The position numbers and the translations under genes were made by a program. From Porticoccus sp002341315 (GTDB lineage: Bacteria; Pseudomonadota; Gammaproteobacteria; Pseudomonadales; Porticoccaceae), in the NCBI RefSeq assembly GCF_047634355.1, contig NZ_JBLIAL010000002.1: 64,000 bases of DNA; one strand, written 5' to 3'. The notes below the pieces were generated by a model. It was not told where the DNA came from, did not search any database, and saw only the letters and a list, made by a program, of their open reading frames with translations. This document shows, piece after piece, positions 37,445 to 46,900 of this stretch (position 1 is the stretch's first letter; the number at the start of each line of letters is the position of its first letter).

Positions 37445-37864
37445 ATGAAAAAGATGCAGGGTTTACTGGTGATGCTGATGATTCTATCCCCGACAATTTA
37501 TGCTGGTGGAACGACTGATACTGGTTCTGCCAGTGCCTATATTATTTCGCCCAAAGACGGAGAAACTGTGAGCAGTCCGGTAACGGTACGATTCGGCCTG
37601 CGTGGTATCGGTGTTGCTCCTGCGGGTGTCCAACGGGAGCATACAGGGCACCATCATCTATTGGTCAACGTCCAACAGTTGCCAGATATGGATAAGCCAA
37701 TCCCGGCTGACGATCAACACCGTCATTTTGGTGGTGGCCAGACTGAAGTGAGTATTGAGCTGCCCCCGGGAGAGCATAGACTACAATTATTACTCGGAGA
37801 CCATTCCCATGTCCCGCACAAGCCTCCAGTACTTTCTGAGCCAATAATCATTAAGGTGTATTGA
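37445..37864 (+). CDS. Secreted DUF4399 protein
   Basis: 139 aa with a cleavable signal peptide (probable cut after Ala20, TIYA-GG). The mature part has the DUF4399 pattern: IISPKDGETVSSPVTVRFGL, then HTGHHHLLVN, DQHRHFGGGQTE, LPPGEHRLQLLLGDHSH. Histidine-rich, so metal binding is conceivable. No function is established. It shares orientation with bolA and ompW. Confidence 0.88.
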   Translation: MKKMQGLLVMLMILSPTIYAGGTTDTGSASAYIISPKDGETVSSPVTVRFGLRGIGVAPAGVQREHTGHHHLLVNVQQLPDMDKPIPADDQHRHFGGGQTEVSIELPPGEHRLQLLLGDHSHVPHKPPVLSEPIIIKVY

Positions 37865-37892
37865 TCTAGCGCAAGTCGATGATTCTGTTTAC

Positions 37893-37906
37893 TTAATCCA
37901 GATCAA
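37893..37906 (+). promoter_or_regulatory. FNR/ANR-type site upstream of ompW
   Basis: TTAAT-CCAG-ATCAA, 9 of 10 matches to TTGATNNNNATCAA. Its centre (37899.5) is about 41.5 bp before the start expected from the TTTAAT -10 at 37929-37934, the class II activation spacing. Confidence 0.65.
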
Positions 37907-37928
37907 ATGGTGGTAGTGAAGCGCTTGG

Positions 37929-37934
37929 TTTAAT
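37929..37934 (+). promoter_or_regulatory. Predicted -10 element of the ompW promoter
   Basis: TTTAAT, with no good -35 upstream; the FNR-type site takes that place. Predicted transcript start near 37941. Confidence 0.45.
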
Positions 37935-37972
37935 GGCCTTGTCTTTTAGTGCTACCTTTCTGGAGAAAGTAA

Positions 37973-38668
37973 ATGTTCAAGCAAAAAGCATTGTCGCTGG
38001 CAATTCATATGACCCTGGCCGGGAGTCTTCTGGCCGGGACCACAGGTGTTATGGCCTACGAGGCGGGAGATGTTATTGTCCGCGCAGGTGCGGCAACGGT
38101 TGATCCCAATGATGACAGCAGCCGTCTTACACTTAATGGTGCCGGGTTGCCGAACAGCAAGGCCTATGTCGATTCCGACACTCAGCTCGGTCTTACCCTG
38201 ACTTATATGTTGACGGATCACCTGGGTTTAGGCCTGTTGGCAGCCACGCCCTTTAAACACGATATTAAAGCCAAAAATTTGCTGGTTCCCGGAAAGATTG
38301 ATGCGGGTTCGACCAAACATTTACCACCTACCCTGACGCTGCAATATTTTCCGATGAAAGCTGAGTCCCGGTTCCAGCCCTATGCGGGGGTCGGTATTAA
38401 CTACACAAAATTTTTCGAAGAGGATGTTGCCAGTGAACTTGAGGGTATTGTCGGTGCAGGAGGTAAGTTAAAACTTGATGACTCCTGGGGTGTGGCGTTT
38501 GAACTGGGTATGGATTATGCGTTGTCCGACCGTTGGGTAGTCAATGCCGCAGTGTGGTATATCGATATCGATACCGATGCGAAATTCAATTTCCCGGGTG
38601 CTGAAGTGAAGACCAAGGTGGATATTGATCCACTGGTCTATATGGTGGGTATAGGCTACAAGTTTTAA
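37973..38668 (+). CDS. ompW: Outer membrane protein OmpW
   Basis: Eight-stranded outer-membrane beta-barrel thought to pass small hydrophobic compounds; in E. coli ompW is controlled by FNR. 231 aa: signal peptide cut after about residue 28 (GVMA-YEAGD), then alternating strands with DHLGLGLLAATPFKHDI, LPPTLTLQYFP, PYAGVGINYTKFF, and a C-terminal aromatic GIGYKF as expected for BAM recognition. RBS GGAG upstream. Confidence 0.95.
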   Translation: MFKQKALSLAIHMTLAGSLLAGTTGVMAYEAGDVIVRAGAATVDPNDDSSRLTLNGAGLPNSKAYVDSDTQLGLTLTYMLTDHLGLGLLAATPFKHDIKAKNLLVPGKIDAGSTKHLPPTLTLQYFPMKAESRFQPYAGVGINYTKFFEEDVASELEGIVGAGGKLKLDDSWGVAFELGMDYALSDRWVVNAAVWYIDIDTDAKFNFPGAEVKTKVDIDPLVYMVGIGYKF

Positions 38669-38694
38669 CGAAGAATTTGGTTAGCTAGTTGTAC

Positions 38695-38724
38695 AAAAGC
38701 CGGTTTCATAAACCGGCTTTTTTG
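38695..38724. terminator. Bidirectional terminator between ompW and fnr
   Basis: AAAAGCCGGTTT, loop CAT, AAACCGGCTTTTTT. It lies between convergent ompW and fnr and can serve both. Confidence 0.9.
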
Positions 38725-38773
38725 TTTCTGTATCAATCAAAAGCCAGAACAAGGGATTACTACTTGAAAAACC

Positions 38774-39487
38774 TTAGTTGGCTAACTCGCGGAGTTTGTC
38801 CAGATTGAGCAGTTCTACTTCCTTTTTGTCGACCTTCAGCAATGCCTGTTTTTGAAAGCGACTTAATACCCGGCTGACAGTCTCAACAGTAAGTCCCAGA
38901 TAATTACCGATGTCTGCACGTGACATCGGTAATCTGAATCGTGTGGCAGAGAGCTTAAGTCGGAAATTGCGGTTTGAAATACTCATCAATAGTGTTGCCA
39001 CCCGCTCCTCGGCTGTATTTTTGCTGAGTAAGCTAAGAAGTTGTTGATCCCCAGTGATTTCCAGGCTCATCAACTGGAAAAAGTGGCGTTGCAGTGTGGG
39101 GATTGCAATGCTCAGTTCCTGAAGACGGTTGAAGGGGATTTCACAGACGGAGGAGGTTTCCATGGCAACTGCAGAGTTGGTGTATCGATTCTGGCCTATT
39201 CCATCCATACCGAATATCTCCCCCGGGAGGTGAAATCCAGTCACCTGTTCCTGGCCACTATTGCTGATTGTATAACTTTTGATCGAGCCACTGCGAACCG
39301 CAAAGACAGAATCGAACTCCTCACCAGCATGGTAGATATGGTGGTCCTTTTGAAGAGGTTTTCCTCGCTGAACGATTTCGTCCAGACGTTCTACTTCCTT
39401 GGTTTGCAGTGCAAGCGGGAGGCAGAGCGCATTCATGCGGCAGTCACCGCAGTGGAATGTATTATTGTGGGGGCAGACCGAATCCAT
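38774..39487 (-). CDS. fnr: FNR/ANR-type oxygen-sensing transcription regulator
   Basis: CRP-family activator that binds a [4Fe-4S] cluster and is active without oxygen. 237 aa. Ligand cysteines Cys13, Cys16, Cys22 and Cys115 have exactly the E. coli FNR spacing (x2, x5, x92). cNMP-like beta-roll in the middle (YHAGEEFDSVFAVRSGSIK) and HTH DIGNYLGLTVETVSRVLSRFQ at about 187-207, with the E..SR residues that read TTGAT. It lies downstream of the hemN-like gene on the same strand, as anr does next to hemN in Pseudomonas. Confidence 0.96.
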   Translation of the reverse strand: MDSVCPHNNTFHCGDCRMNALCLPLALQTKEVERLDEIVQRGKPLQKDHHIYHAGEEFDSVFAVRSGSIKSYTISNSGQEQVTGFHLPGEIFGMDGIGQNRYTNSAVAMETSSVCEIPFNRLQELSIAIPTLQRHFFQLMSLEITGDQQLLSLLSKNTAEERVATLLMSISNRNFRLKLSATRFRLPMSRADIGNYLGLTVETVSRVLSRFQKQALLKVDKKEVELLNLDKLRELAN

Positions 39488-39516
39488 CAGACATCTCTCT
39501 GAGCCTATTATGTCTC

Positions 39517-39522
39517 ATTATA
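39517..39522 (-). promoter_or_regulatory. -10 element of the fnr promoter
   Basis: Perfect TATAAT on the minus strand about 30 bp before the fnr start codon. The -35 region is weak and is covered by the Fur-like repeat at 39528-39546. Confidence 0.55.
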
Positions 39523-39527
39523 GCGAC

Positions 39528-39546
39528 GATCATGATAACGATCATT
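39528..39546. promoter_or_regulatory. Fur-box-like sequence before fnr
   Basis: GATCATGATAACGATCATT, 14 of 19 matches to GATAATGATAATCATTATC, overlapping the fnr -35 region and the end of the hemN-like gene. A chance match is possible. Confidence 0.35.
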
Positions 39547-40717
39547 AATGACCGTTACATCGACACGCCTGGAGACTATCGCAGAAATATCGGAGATGGT
39601 CGAGACCCTGAGTGGACAATACCAGATAATCAGATTCTCTGGTGAGCCAGCCCATAGACAGAGCATTTTGAAAAAGTTTGGCGAGTTCCGGGCATAACTT
39701 GATGGTCAGGTCACAACTGGTCAGATGCACCCTATGAAAGCAGAGCAACTGATTGACCAGTTGCCAGGGTGGCAGGTTTTGCGGTTGATGATTTGGGAAG
39801 AGGCCTGTGCAATGCACAGGTAGGTGCTTTTCATCAAGGGCCTGTCGATAGTCGTGAATTGAGTCGGTATTCTGATAGTAGCCATCACCAAATTTACCCA
39901 ATGCACCAAGGCCAATACCAACCCAGTCTATCAGGCTGTCTCTGGCCATTCCCCAAGGGGTATATTGGAGAGCCTTGCTCTGGCGAAGTTGCAGAAGTTT
40001 GTGCCCTTCAATGATAAAAAAACGATCCGCCAAAAGTTGATAGTGTTGACTGCTCATTCTCTGTGAGAGTTGGCTGAGGGTTGCTGCACCCTCTATTGTC
40101 TGTAGCCCCTGTAACTCAATAACTGCCGGTTGATAGCGGATTAACTCAGTAAGCCAGTGGTCCAATGTATCCGGGTCGGCCTGATTGACCTGCAGGCAGC
40201 AGTACCACTCTCCAAAGTGAAAGTCACTGGCTGTTGTCAGGATCGATGTAAATTGTTGTTTGTGGGGCGGTATTGCGGCATTAATGGTTAGTCGGAAGCA
40301 ATCAAAATGAAGTCCCTTCATTAAGGCCAGTTTTTCGGTGGTTATATCTGTAAGCGTGCATTCAAAACCGTATTCACACGCTTTCTTGTTTCGGGGGTTG
40401 AAATAACTGTTGGATAAAAAAACCAGTTCTGTGAGTTCACCCCTGTTCATGCCTTGTAATGGCCTGTTTCTGAGCCAAAATTTCACCAAAGGCTGGTATC
40501 TGAAGACAGGCTGAATCAGCTCGATCTCTCTGCTGACCAGTCCGGGATAAGTGCTATTGGCATTGCTCGGAATATAAATGTTCAGCGCAATTGGTGAGAT
40601 TGACGTGCGCCGCTTCCTCAGTTGTTCCTTGGGACAACTGACCAGGGATTTGAAAAACTCAGCCTCAATATCAGAGTGAGGACAGAACAGGTTGTTGGTT
40701 GATGTCGCAACTTGCAT
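39545..40717 (-). CDS. HemN-like protein lacking the radical-SAM cysteine motif
   Basis: 390 aa. The C-terminal two thirds align by eye to oxygen-independent coproporphyrinogen III oxidase: YGFECTLTDITTEKLALMKG, then WVGIGLGALGKFGDGYYQN followed by a DYRQALDE segment, in the positions of EISIEVDPREI and LLGMGVSAISMIGDCYAQN of HemN. Where HemN has CxxxCxxC after LYVHIPF, this protein reads LNIYIPSNANSTYPG, so all three cluster cysteines are replaced, and the GGGTP SAM motif is not found. The length is below HemN (about 457). It cannot be a normal radical-SAM enzyme. It sits just upstream of fnr, the usual hemN place. Confidence 0.8.
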   Translation of the reverse strand: MQVATSTNNLFCPHSDIEAEFFKSLVSCPKEQLRKRRTSISPIALNIYIPSNANSTYPGLVSREIELIQPVFRYQPLVKFWLRNRPLQGMNRGELTELVFLSNSYFNPRNKKACEYGFECTLTDITTEKLALMKGLHFDCFRLTINAAIPPHKQQFTSILTTASDFHFGEWYCCLQVNQADPDTLDHWLTELIRYQPAVIELQGLQTIEGAATLSQLSQRMSSQHYQLLADRFFIIEGHKLLQLRQSKALQYTPWGMARDSLIDWVGIGLGALGKFGDGYYQNTDSIHDYRQALDEKHLPVHCTGLFPNHQPQNLPPWQLVNQLLCFHRVHLTSCDLTIKLCPELAKLFQNALSMGWLTRESDYLVLSTQGLDHLRYFCDSLQACRCNGH

Positions 40718-40818
40718 TTGCCGACTGACTCACAGGTGACAATGGGAATAGTTGCTGAGGTTAAGCGGAATTACTGAATCTCCCCATGATATGGGTCAAA
40801 TTTATGATGTTAGGATGC

Positions 40819-40832
40819 TTGACCCCAATCAG
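40819..40832 (-). promoter_or_regulatory. Possible FNR/ANR site upstream of the hemN-like gene
   Basis: Plus-strand TTGAC-CCCA-ATCAG, 8 of 10 matches to TTGATNNNNATCAA, about 100 bp upstream of the start codon. A CATATC/TATCAT -10 at about 40786-40794 on the minus strand would put it near -42 to -46. Confidence 0.4.
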
Positions 40833-40927
40833 GAAATAGATAGAAAAAAGGCATGATTGCCGTCACCAGGTCCGGTTGATGACCTTTACTACCTATTCAG
40901 GGTGCCGGGCTCAAGGTTCTGAGGTTC

Positions 40928-41524
40928 TTAGAAGGGAAGCTCTACGTTATTCCAGAGACGCTTTAGCCGCGTATCGCGGCCACATCCATTTCGGTAATAA
41001 CGATAACGTGCAGGATTTTTCAGATAGTAATCCTGGTGATACTCCTCAGCGGGGTAAAATTTACCGGCCGGTAGAATACGGGTGGCAATCGGGTTGTTCA
41101 GAATGTTGCTGTCGATTAATGCGCTTTTACTGTTCCGGGCGGCGGTTCTCTGTTCGTCATTCAGGGGGAAAATAGCACTGAGATACTGGCTTCCCCGGTC
41201 ACAAAACTGACCTTTACCATTCTCCGGGTCAATATTTGTCCAGAAGGTTTTCAGCAACGTCTTATAGTTGACCTTTTTTGGGTCGTAGGTGACTTCAACC
41301 ACCTCGAAATGACCGGTTTTGCCGCGGGTGACCTCTTCGTAGGTGGGGTTCTCGGTTTTCCCGCCCGTATAACCCGAAACGGTGCTGATCACGCCATCCA
41401 GTTTGTCGAAGGGTGGCTCCATGCACCAGAAGCAGCCACCGGCAAAGAGGGCCTTTTCTGTATCAGCGTAGGTTGCGGGGAGCACGCCAGCCAATAAAAT
41501 CAGAAGAATAATTTTTTTTATCAT
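40928..41524 (-). CDS. msrA: Periplasmic peptide methionine-S-sulfoxide reductase MsrA
   Basis: Reduces methionine S-sulfoxide in proteins. 198 aa with a signal peptide (probable cut after Ala20, ATYA-DTEK), so it is exported. The catalytic GGCFWC has Cys31 as nucleophile, followed by SGYTGG, GHFEVVEVTYDP, DRGSQYLSAIF and EYHQDYY, the full MsrA set. C-terminal resolving cysteine candidate in NGCGRD. No fused MsrB domain. Confidence 0.95.
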   Translation of the reverse strand: MIKKIILLILLAGVLPATYADTEKALFAGGCFWCMEPPFDKLDGVISTVSGYTGGKTENPTYEEVTRGKTGHFEVVEVTYDPKKVNYKTLLKTFWTNIDPENGKGQFCDRGSQYLSAIFPLNDEQRTAARNSKSALIDSNILNNPIATRILPAGKFYPAEEYHQDYYLKNPARYRYYRNGCGRDTRLKRLWNNVELPF

Positions 41525-41684
41525 GGGATCCGCCCGTTGATCTGTTTGGCTAAGCTGCTTTGACCCGTGAGGAGAGTCAGGGTTCAGAAGAAACTGGCCG
41601 ATGTTTATTTTGGCTAATCGGGTCCGAGCGACTTACCCATAGTATGGTTTGAGGCTATGATCGGGATCCATTCCAGGTACAATT

Positions 41685-42773
41685 ATGCCGTTTCAATCGA
41701 CCCTTCAATACTTTTCGCTGCAAAGCTTCCCCGATCATTACCGTCAGGGCTGCGAGCTATGGGAGAGGGCGCTTTTATCCCAGACACTGCCGTTCACGCG
41801 GCTTGATTTCACACTCCCCTCACAGGATAACCTACTGTGTCAAACCGGGTGGATTGGTGATCTGAATGCCGAAGCTGTGTTGGTCGTCATCGGTGGTACC
41901 CACGGTATCGAAGGTTTTACCGGGACTGCGGTACAGGTTGACTGGATGCAAATGGTTGCCAATGGCCTCATAGCGCTTCCGGATCATACGGCGATGTTGA
42001 TGATAAATGCGCTTAACCCGTGGGGGTATGCCAACAATCGCCGTTGTGACGATCAGGGCATTGATGTGAATCGGAATTTCATCGATTTCAGTCAGCCGCT
42101 TCCGGTAAATCCGGGGTATGAGGAGCTGCAACCTCTGTTTGGTATCTGCGATAGAGACGCCAGAGTCAAAGCCATAGAGGACTATTGTTTGAGGGTGGGC
42201 CAGCGCCCCTACGAAATTGCGCTCAGTGGTGGCCAGTTTAATGACCCTGCCGGGCCATTTTACGGCGGACAACGTCCCGGATTCAGTCGGGGGGTGGTTG
42301 AATCCCTGATTCGACATTATTCGCTTGCCAACCGTCGTTTGGCCGTTGTCGATGTGCATACTGGTCTGGGCCCCTACGGTTACGGTGAGGTTATCTGTGA
42401 CCACCCACTGGGCACTGATGGCTTAATGACAGCTTTTGAATGGTTTGGCCCCGGTTGCGGTCTACCCTCGATAGGCAAGTCCAGCTCCGTGCCAAAACTG
42501 GGTCTGCTCGATTATGCCTGGCATCAGGTTATGGGGTCGAAGAGCTGCTTTGTGACGCTGGAGTTTGGCACACTGGGCACTGTGACACTGTTTGATACGC
42601 TCATCGACGAAGCCAGTGTCTGGTCCAATTCCGAGTGTGCTTCACGTCACTCAAAGGAAGTGGTGGCTGAGCAGATGAAAGCACATTTCTATCCACTGGA
42701 CGACTACTGGCGTGAGGCGGTGATATTTCGCGCGAGGCAGGTGCTTCACCAAGCGCTTGTGGGGGTTTCATGA
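41685..42773 (+). CDS. DUF2817 protein, M14-like zinc carboxypeptidase fold
   Basis: 362 aa, with no signal peptide. Putative zinc ligands His73 and Glu76 (GGTHGIEGF) and His225 (VDVHTGLGPYG), plus VNRNF (residues 128-132) and a late TLEFGT with a candidate catalytic Glu, which together match the M14/succinylglutamate-desuccinylase type active site. The family substrate is unknown. The stop overlaps the next gene's start (ATGA), so the two are coupled and probably act together. Confidence 0.88.
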   Translation: MPFQSTLQYFSLQSFPDHYRQGCELWERALLSQTLPFTRLDFTLPSQDNLLCQTGWIGDLNAEAVLVVIGGTHGIEGFTGTAVQVDWMQMVANGLIALPDHTAMLMINALNPWGYANNRRCDDQGIDVNRNFIDFSQPLPVNPGYEELQPLFGICDRDARVKAIEDYCLRVGQRPYEIALSGGQFNDPAGPFYGGQRPGFSRGVVESLIRHYSLANRRLAVVDVHTGLGPYGYGEVICDHPLGTDGLMTAFEWFGPGCGLPSIGKSSSVPKLGLLDYAWHQVMGSKSCFVTLEFGTLGTVTLFDTLIDEASVWSNSECASRHSKEVVAEQMKAHFYPLDDYWREAVIFRARQVLHQALVGVS

Positions 42774-43903
42774 ATCAGTTACCACTATCAATACGAGCTG
42801 CCTTACAGGAAGATCTCAGTGCCTTGCTGCGTCTGGAAAATAAATGCTTCACTACGGATCAGTTAAGCCGCCGCAGTTTCCGGCACTGGATACAGGCAGA
42901 AAACTGTGCATTTATCGTTGCGGAATACGGCGATGTTGTTGTCGGCTACAGCCTGATTATTTTCTTTAAAGGTACAACGTTGGCACGACTCTATTCAATT
43001 GCTACTGATCCTGATTACCGAGGGCGTGGCATTGCCAGAATATTGATGGAAGCCGGTGAGCAGATCAGCAAGGATTCCGGGAGGGTATTCCTGCGCCTTG
43101 AGGTGGGTGTGGATAACACGGCCGGGATCGCCCTCTATGAGTCCATGGGGTACCAACCCTTTGGTATCTACCGTCATTACTATGAAAATAGCAACGATGC
43201 GCTGCGTATGCAAAAGTGTATTCGCACCGTGCCACCGGTCGCCGAAAACCGCGCCATTCCCTGGATACAACAAACAACCACTTTTACTTGTGGCCCGGCG
43301 GCATTGATGATGGCCATGCGAGGACTGTCAAAAAATTATCAACCGACCCAGCATGAAGAATTGCAAATATGGCGCGAAGCCACCACGATTTTCATGACAT
43401 CTGGCCATGGTGGTTGTCATCCGATCGGTCTGGCTTTGGCAGCTACCCACCGGAATTATCCAGTGGAGGTCTGGATTAATAAGGAAACCACTTTGTTTGT
43501 TGATGGAGTGAGAGGAGAAAATAAAAAACGGGTGTTGGAGCTTGTCCATCAGGATTTTGTTCTGCAGGCAAAAAAAGAGAAAATAAAAGTCCGGTATAGA
43601 GACTTTCATCACTCTCATCTGATCAGTGAGTTCAAGAAAGGCAACATACCGATTATTCTGATCAGTACCTATCGCCTTGACGGTAGAAAGGCCCCTCATT
43701 GGGTGACCATGAGTGGGTATGATGAGGATTGCTTATACGTGCATGATTCCGATCCGGATCCCGATGAGCAGAGTGCCAGTGGCCTAGACAGTCAACACCT
43801 GCCCATTGCCCATGAAGATTTCCTGAAGATGTCCCGGTTTGGCAGAAATCCGATTCGCACAGCGGTCATTGTCAGGAAGCGCACCAGTAAACGACTTGGG
43901 TAG
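42770..43903 (+). CDS. GNAT acetyltransferase fused to C39-like cysteine peptidase
   Basis: 377 aa, two domains. Residues about 1-150 are a RimI-like GNAT acyltransferase (acetyl-CoA loop RGRGIAR, 84-90; ALYESMGYQPFGIYRHYY). Residues about 160-370 are a C39-like papain-fold peptidase: Gln167/168 and Cys174 in IQQTTTFTCGPAAL, His in APHWVTMSGYD, and a following Asp (VHDSDPD). This fusion is known as a family, often near RimK-type ATP-grasp ligases; none is present here. Coupled by overlap to the DUF2817 gene. Likely peptide or protein modification; the target is unknown. Confidence 0.9.
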   Translation: MNQLPLSIRAALQEDLSALLRLENKCFTTDQLSRRSFRHWIQAENCAFIVAEYGDVVVGYSLIIFFKGTTLARLYSIATDPDYRGRGIARILMEAGEQISKDSGRVFLRLEVGVDNTAGIALYESMGYQPFGIYRHYYENSNDALRMQKCIRTVPPVAENRAIPWIQQTTTFTCGPAALMMAMRGLSKNYQPTQHEELQIWREATTIFMTSGHGGCHPIGLALAATHRNYPVEVWINKETTLFVDGVRGENKKRVLELVHQDFVLQAKKEKIKVRYRDFHHSHLISEFKKGNIPIILISTYRLDGRKAPHWVTMSGYDEDCLYVHDSDPDPDEQSASGLDSQHLPIAHEDFLKMSRFGRNPIRTAVIVRKRTSKRLG

Positions 43904-43934
43904 AGATCAGTAACCACATCTCCTTGGTAACCAT

Positions 43935-46900
43935 TTATTTTGAAGCAGCTGCCAGCAATGCGGGAATAAGTTCGGCTGCTACGGGTTTACTGAAAAAGTA
44001 GCCCTGATATTCATCGCAGCCGTGATCCTTCAGAAATTGCCACTGTTCTGTTGTCTCCACTCCCTCTGCCACGGTTTTAAAGCCCAAGCCTTTTGCGATG
44101 CCGATAATGGCTACCACAATGGCCTGATCCTCTGCGTTGTTGCCCAGTCCGTCGACAAACGATTTATCAATTTTGAGTTTTTTTACCGGATAGCTTTTCA
44201 GGTAGCTGAGTGATGAATAACCCGTGCCGAAGTCATCAATAGAAAGCGTGATGCCCAGGGCCTGTAACTGATGCAGGGTGATCAAGGTCCTGCTTGAGTG
44301 CTCCATTGCGATGCGCTCCGTTAATTCGAGCTCTAACATTGCGTGAGGCAATTGATATTTCTCAAGTATGTTATCTACCGTTTGAGAGAAGTTATCCTTG
44401 TAGATCTGTACTGCTGAAAGGTTGACCGCAACCGACGTGAGCGTTAGCCCTTCAGATAACCAGGTTGCCTGTTGCCTGACGGCGGTTTCCAATACCCAGT
44501 TACCGATATCAACAATCAGACCACTTTCCTCTGCTATGGGGATAAAGCGACCGGGATAGATCATGCCCATCTCAGGGTGCTCCCATCTGACCAGGGCTTC
44601 AACACCAAAGATTTGGCCAGATTGCATATCAACCTGCGGTTGGTAGTGGACAGCCAGCTGTTGTTTGTCAATGGCTTCCCGTAATTCATTTTCGATTAAT
44701 AGTGTTTCGTTGGCGTCGCTACGCATGACTTCGTTGAATATCTGATAGTTATTGCGACCTTTATGTTTAGCCTGGGCAAGTGCGGCATCAGCGGATTGGA
44801 TTAGTCGTTCAACATTGCTGCCGTGATCAGGAAAAAATGCAATACCTATACTGGCGGTGAGGGTAAGACGACGTTCTTTGATATCCACTGGGTAGGTAAT
44901 GATATCCAGTAACTGTTGAGCAATCCTCTTGACTTGGCTGGTGTCGATACCCGGCAACAGCAAACAGAACTCATCGCCTCCTGCTCTACTGAGTGTCGCA
45001 CTCAGATTCAGCTCTGCGGTAAGTCGCTGGGAAAGTTGCTTGAGGATCTCATCGCCAACACTGTGGCCGAGGGAATCATTGATGATACTGAAACGATCAA
45101 GATCAATAAAAAGCAGCGATACCTGCGTGCCGGACGCCTTTGCCGCTGCCAGAGCCGCACGGGCTTTCTCATTCAGCAGTGTGCGATTTGGCAGGCCAGT
45201 CAATGCGTCGTAATTGCTTAGATAGCGTATTTTCTCCTCTTTTATACGGTGTTCGGTAATGTCTGTTGATATGCCACACAGGGCATAGATCTGGCTGTTG
45301 ATATCCCGCAAGGGGAGCTTGATTGACCAGAATATTCGGGTCACACCACTGCTTTTGACGGTATCGGTCTCTTCGCATTGTATGATTTCGCCGTGCTCAA
45401 AGACCTTTCGGTCATTTGCCTGTATGCACTTTACTGTGTGGGGGTCAAAAAATTTATCATCTCCAAACCCGATGACCTCTGTTTTTTCAACATTCCATAA
45501 CTCGAGTATCTGTTGGTTCACAAAGGTATAGTGCCCCTTGGTATCCTTGAGATAGATGCAGGCGCCAATATTTTCCATTATGGTTTTCATGGTAGCCTCA
45601 TTTTTAGCGAGGGCTGTCTCCATGGCCGTTCTTTGAGTTTCCCGGTCAAAATTATCCAATGCAAAACTGATATCACTGCTCATTTCCATGAGTAGGTTGA
45701 TGGCAGCTTCATCAAAGGCTGCAGGTTTGCTGTGATAGACGTTAAGCACAGCAAAGGGCTTGCCATGTCGTTGTATGGGGAAAGCAGCCGCTGATTTCCA
45801 GCCAAACTGGCTGGCCCGTTCATGCCAGGGCCTGGTACTTGGATCAGTTAGATAGTGATTAATGACAACAGGGTGATTTTCGCGCATGGCCGTGCCAGTG
45901 GGGCCCTGTCCCTCCGGCACATCCTTGCAAATCGAGGCGCGAAGGGTATCCGTGTAATCGACCTTGCTACCGTAGCTGGTGAGGGGGGTGATATCCGCGG
46001 TATTTTCATCCAACAGGCCGATCCAGGCCATTTTCATCCCGCCAAACTCGACTGCCATCTGACATACAAGGGGAAATAGCTCATCCTCAGAATCCATTCT
46101 GACGATGGCCTGATTGACCTGGCTCAGTGCGTGATAGAGATGGCCAAGACGTAAAGCTCGACGTTGATTCTGATTTCGGCTGTGGCTGATTGTCAGAACC
46201 AACAGTGCCAATACGAGGCTGAGTGTGCCACCAGTCGTGGTGATCACCCATGGACGAGCGGAAAATATGGCCTTTTGGCGAAATGCAGGTGTACTGCTCA
46301 GTAACAATGTCCATTTTCTGTGGCCGATATTAATTTCCTGCTGATACTGCCATTCGCCCAATACTGTTCGCTGCTGATGAGGAATGGCATCACCATGAAA
46401 AAGCAGGGTGTGGCTATTGCGGGCCGAGAAGTCGTGGATTTCAATGTCGATATCCGGATCAATCTGATGTTCAAGGCCCGTTAGCAGATCTTTTACCCGA
46501 AATGGCACATCTACCCAACCCAGTAGGGCTGCTCGACGTCCCTCAGGGGTTGCCAGTTTATGATCATGCTTGTATACCGGCAGGTACATAACGAAGCCTG
46601 GAGCATCCTGCTTTGACTGATCCTGAGCCAGCGTCAACGGACTGGTGATAACGATAGTACCCGTGTCTCTGGCCATTTCGGCCGCTTCACGAGCTGCCGG
46701 GTTGCTTAGGATATCAAACCCCAGGGCGGCAAGGTTTTCACCCAATGGTTCAATATAGATAATGGGAGCCAATTCGTCTCGATTTCCGACAGGAGGCGTT
46801 ATTTGGTAATTTGTTGGAAGCTCTTTGCGTATGGTAGCGAGGTGTGTCACCAGGTTCTTGCGTGTCACTAGAACAGCAAAGCCTATGCCCTGAACTCCCC

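Noticed and set aside
37861..37874. TTGATCTAGCGCAA as a second FNR site before ompW
   Set aside because: The right half matches only 3 of 5 bases and the site overlaps the stop of the DUF4399 gene.
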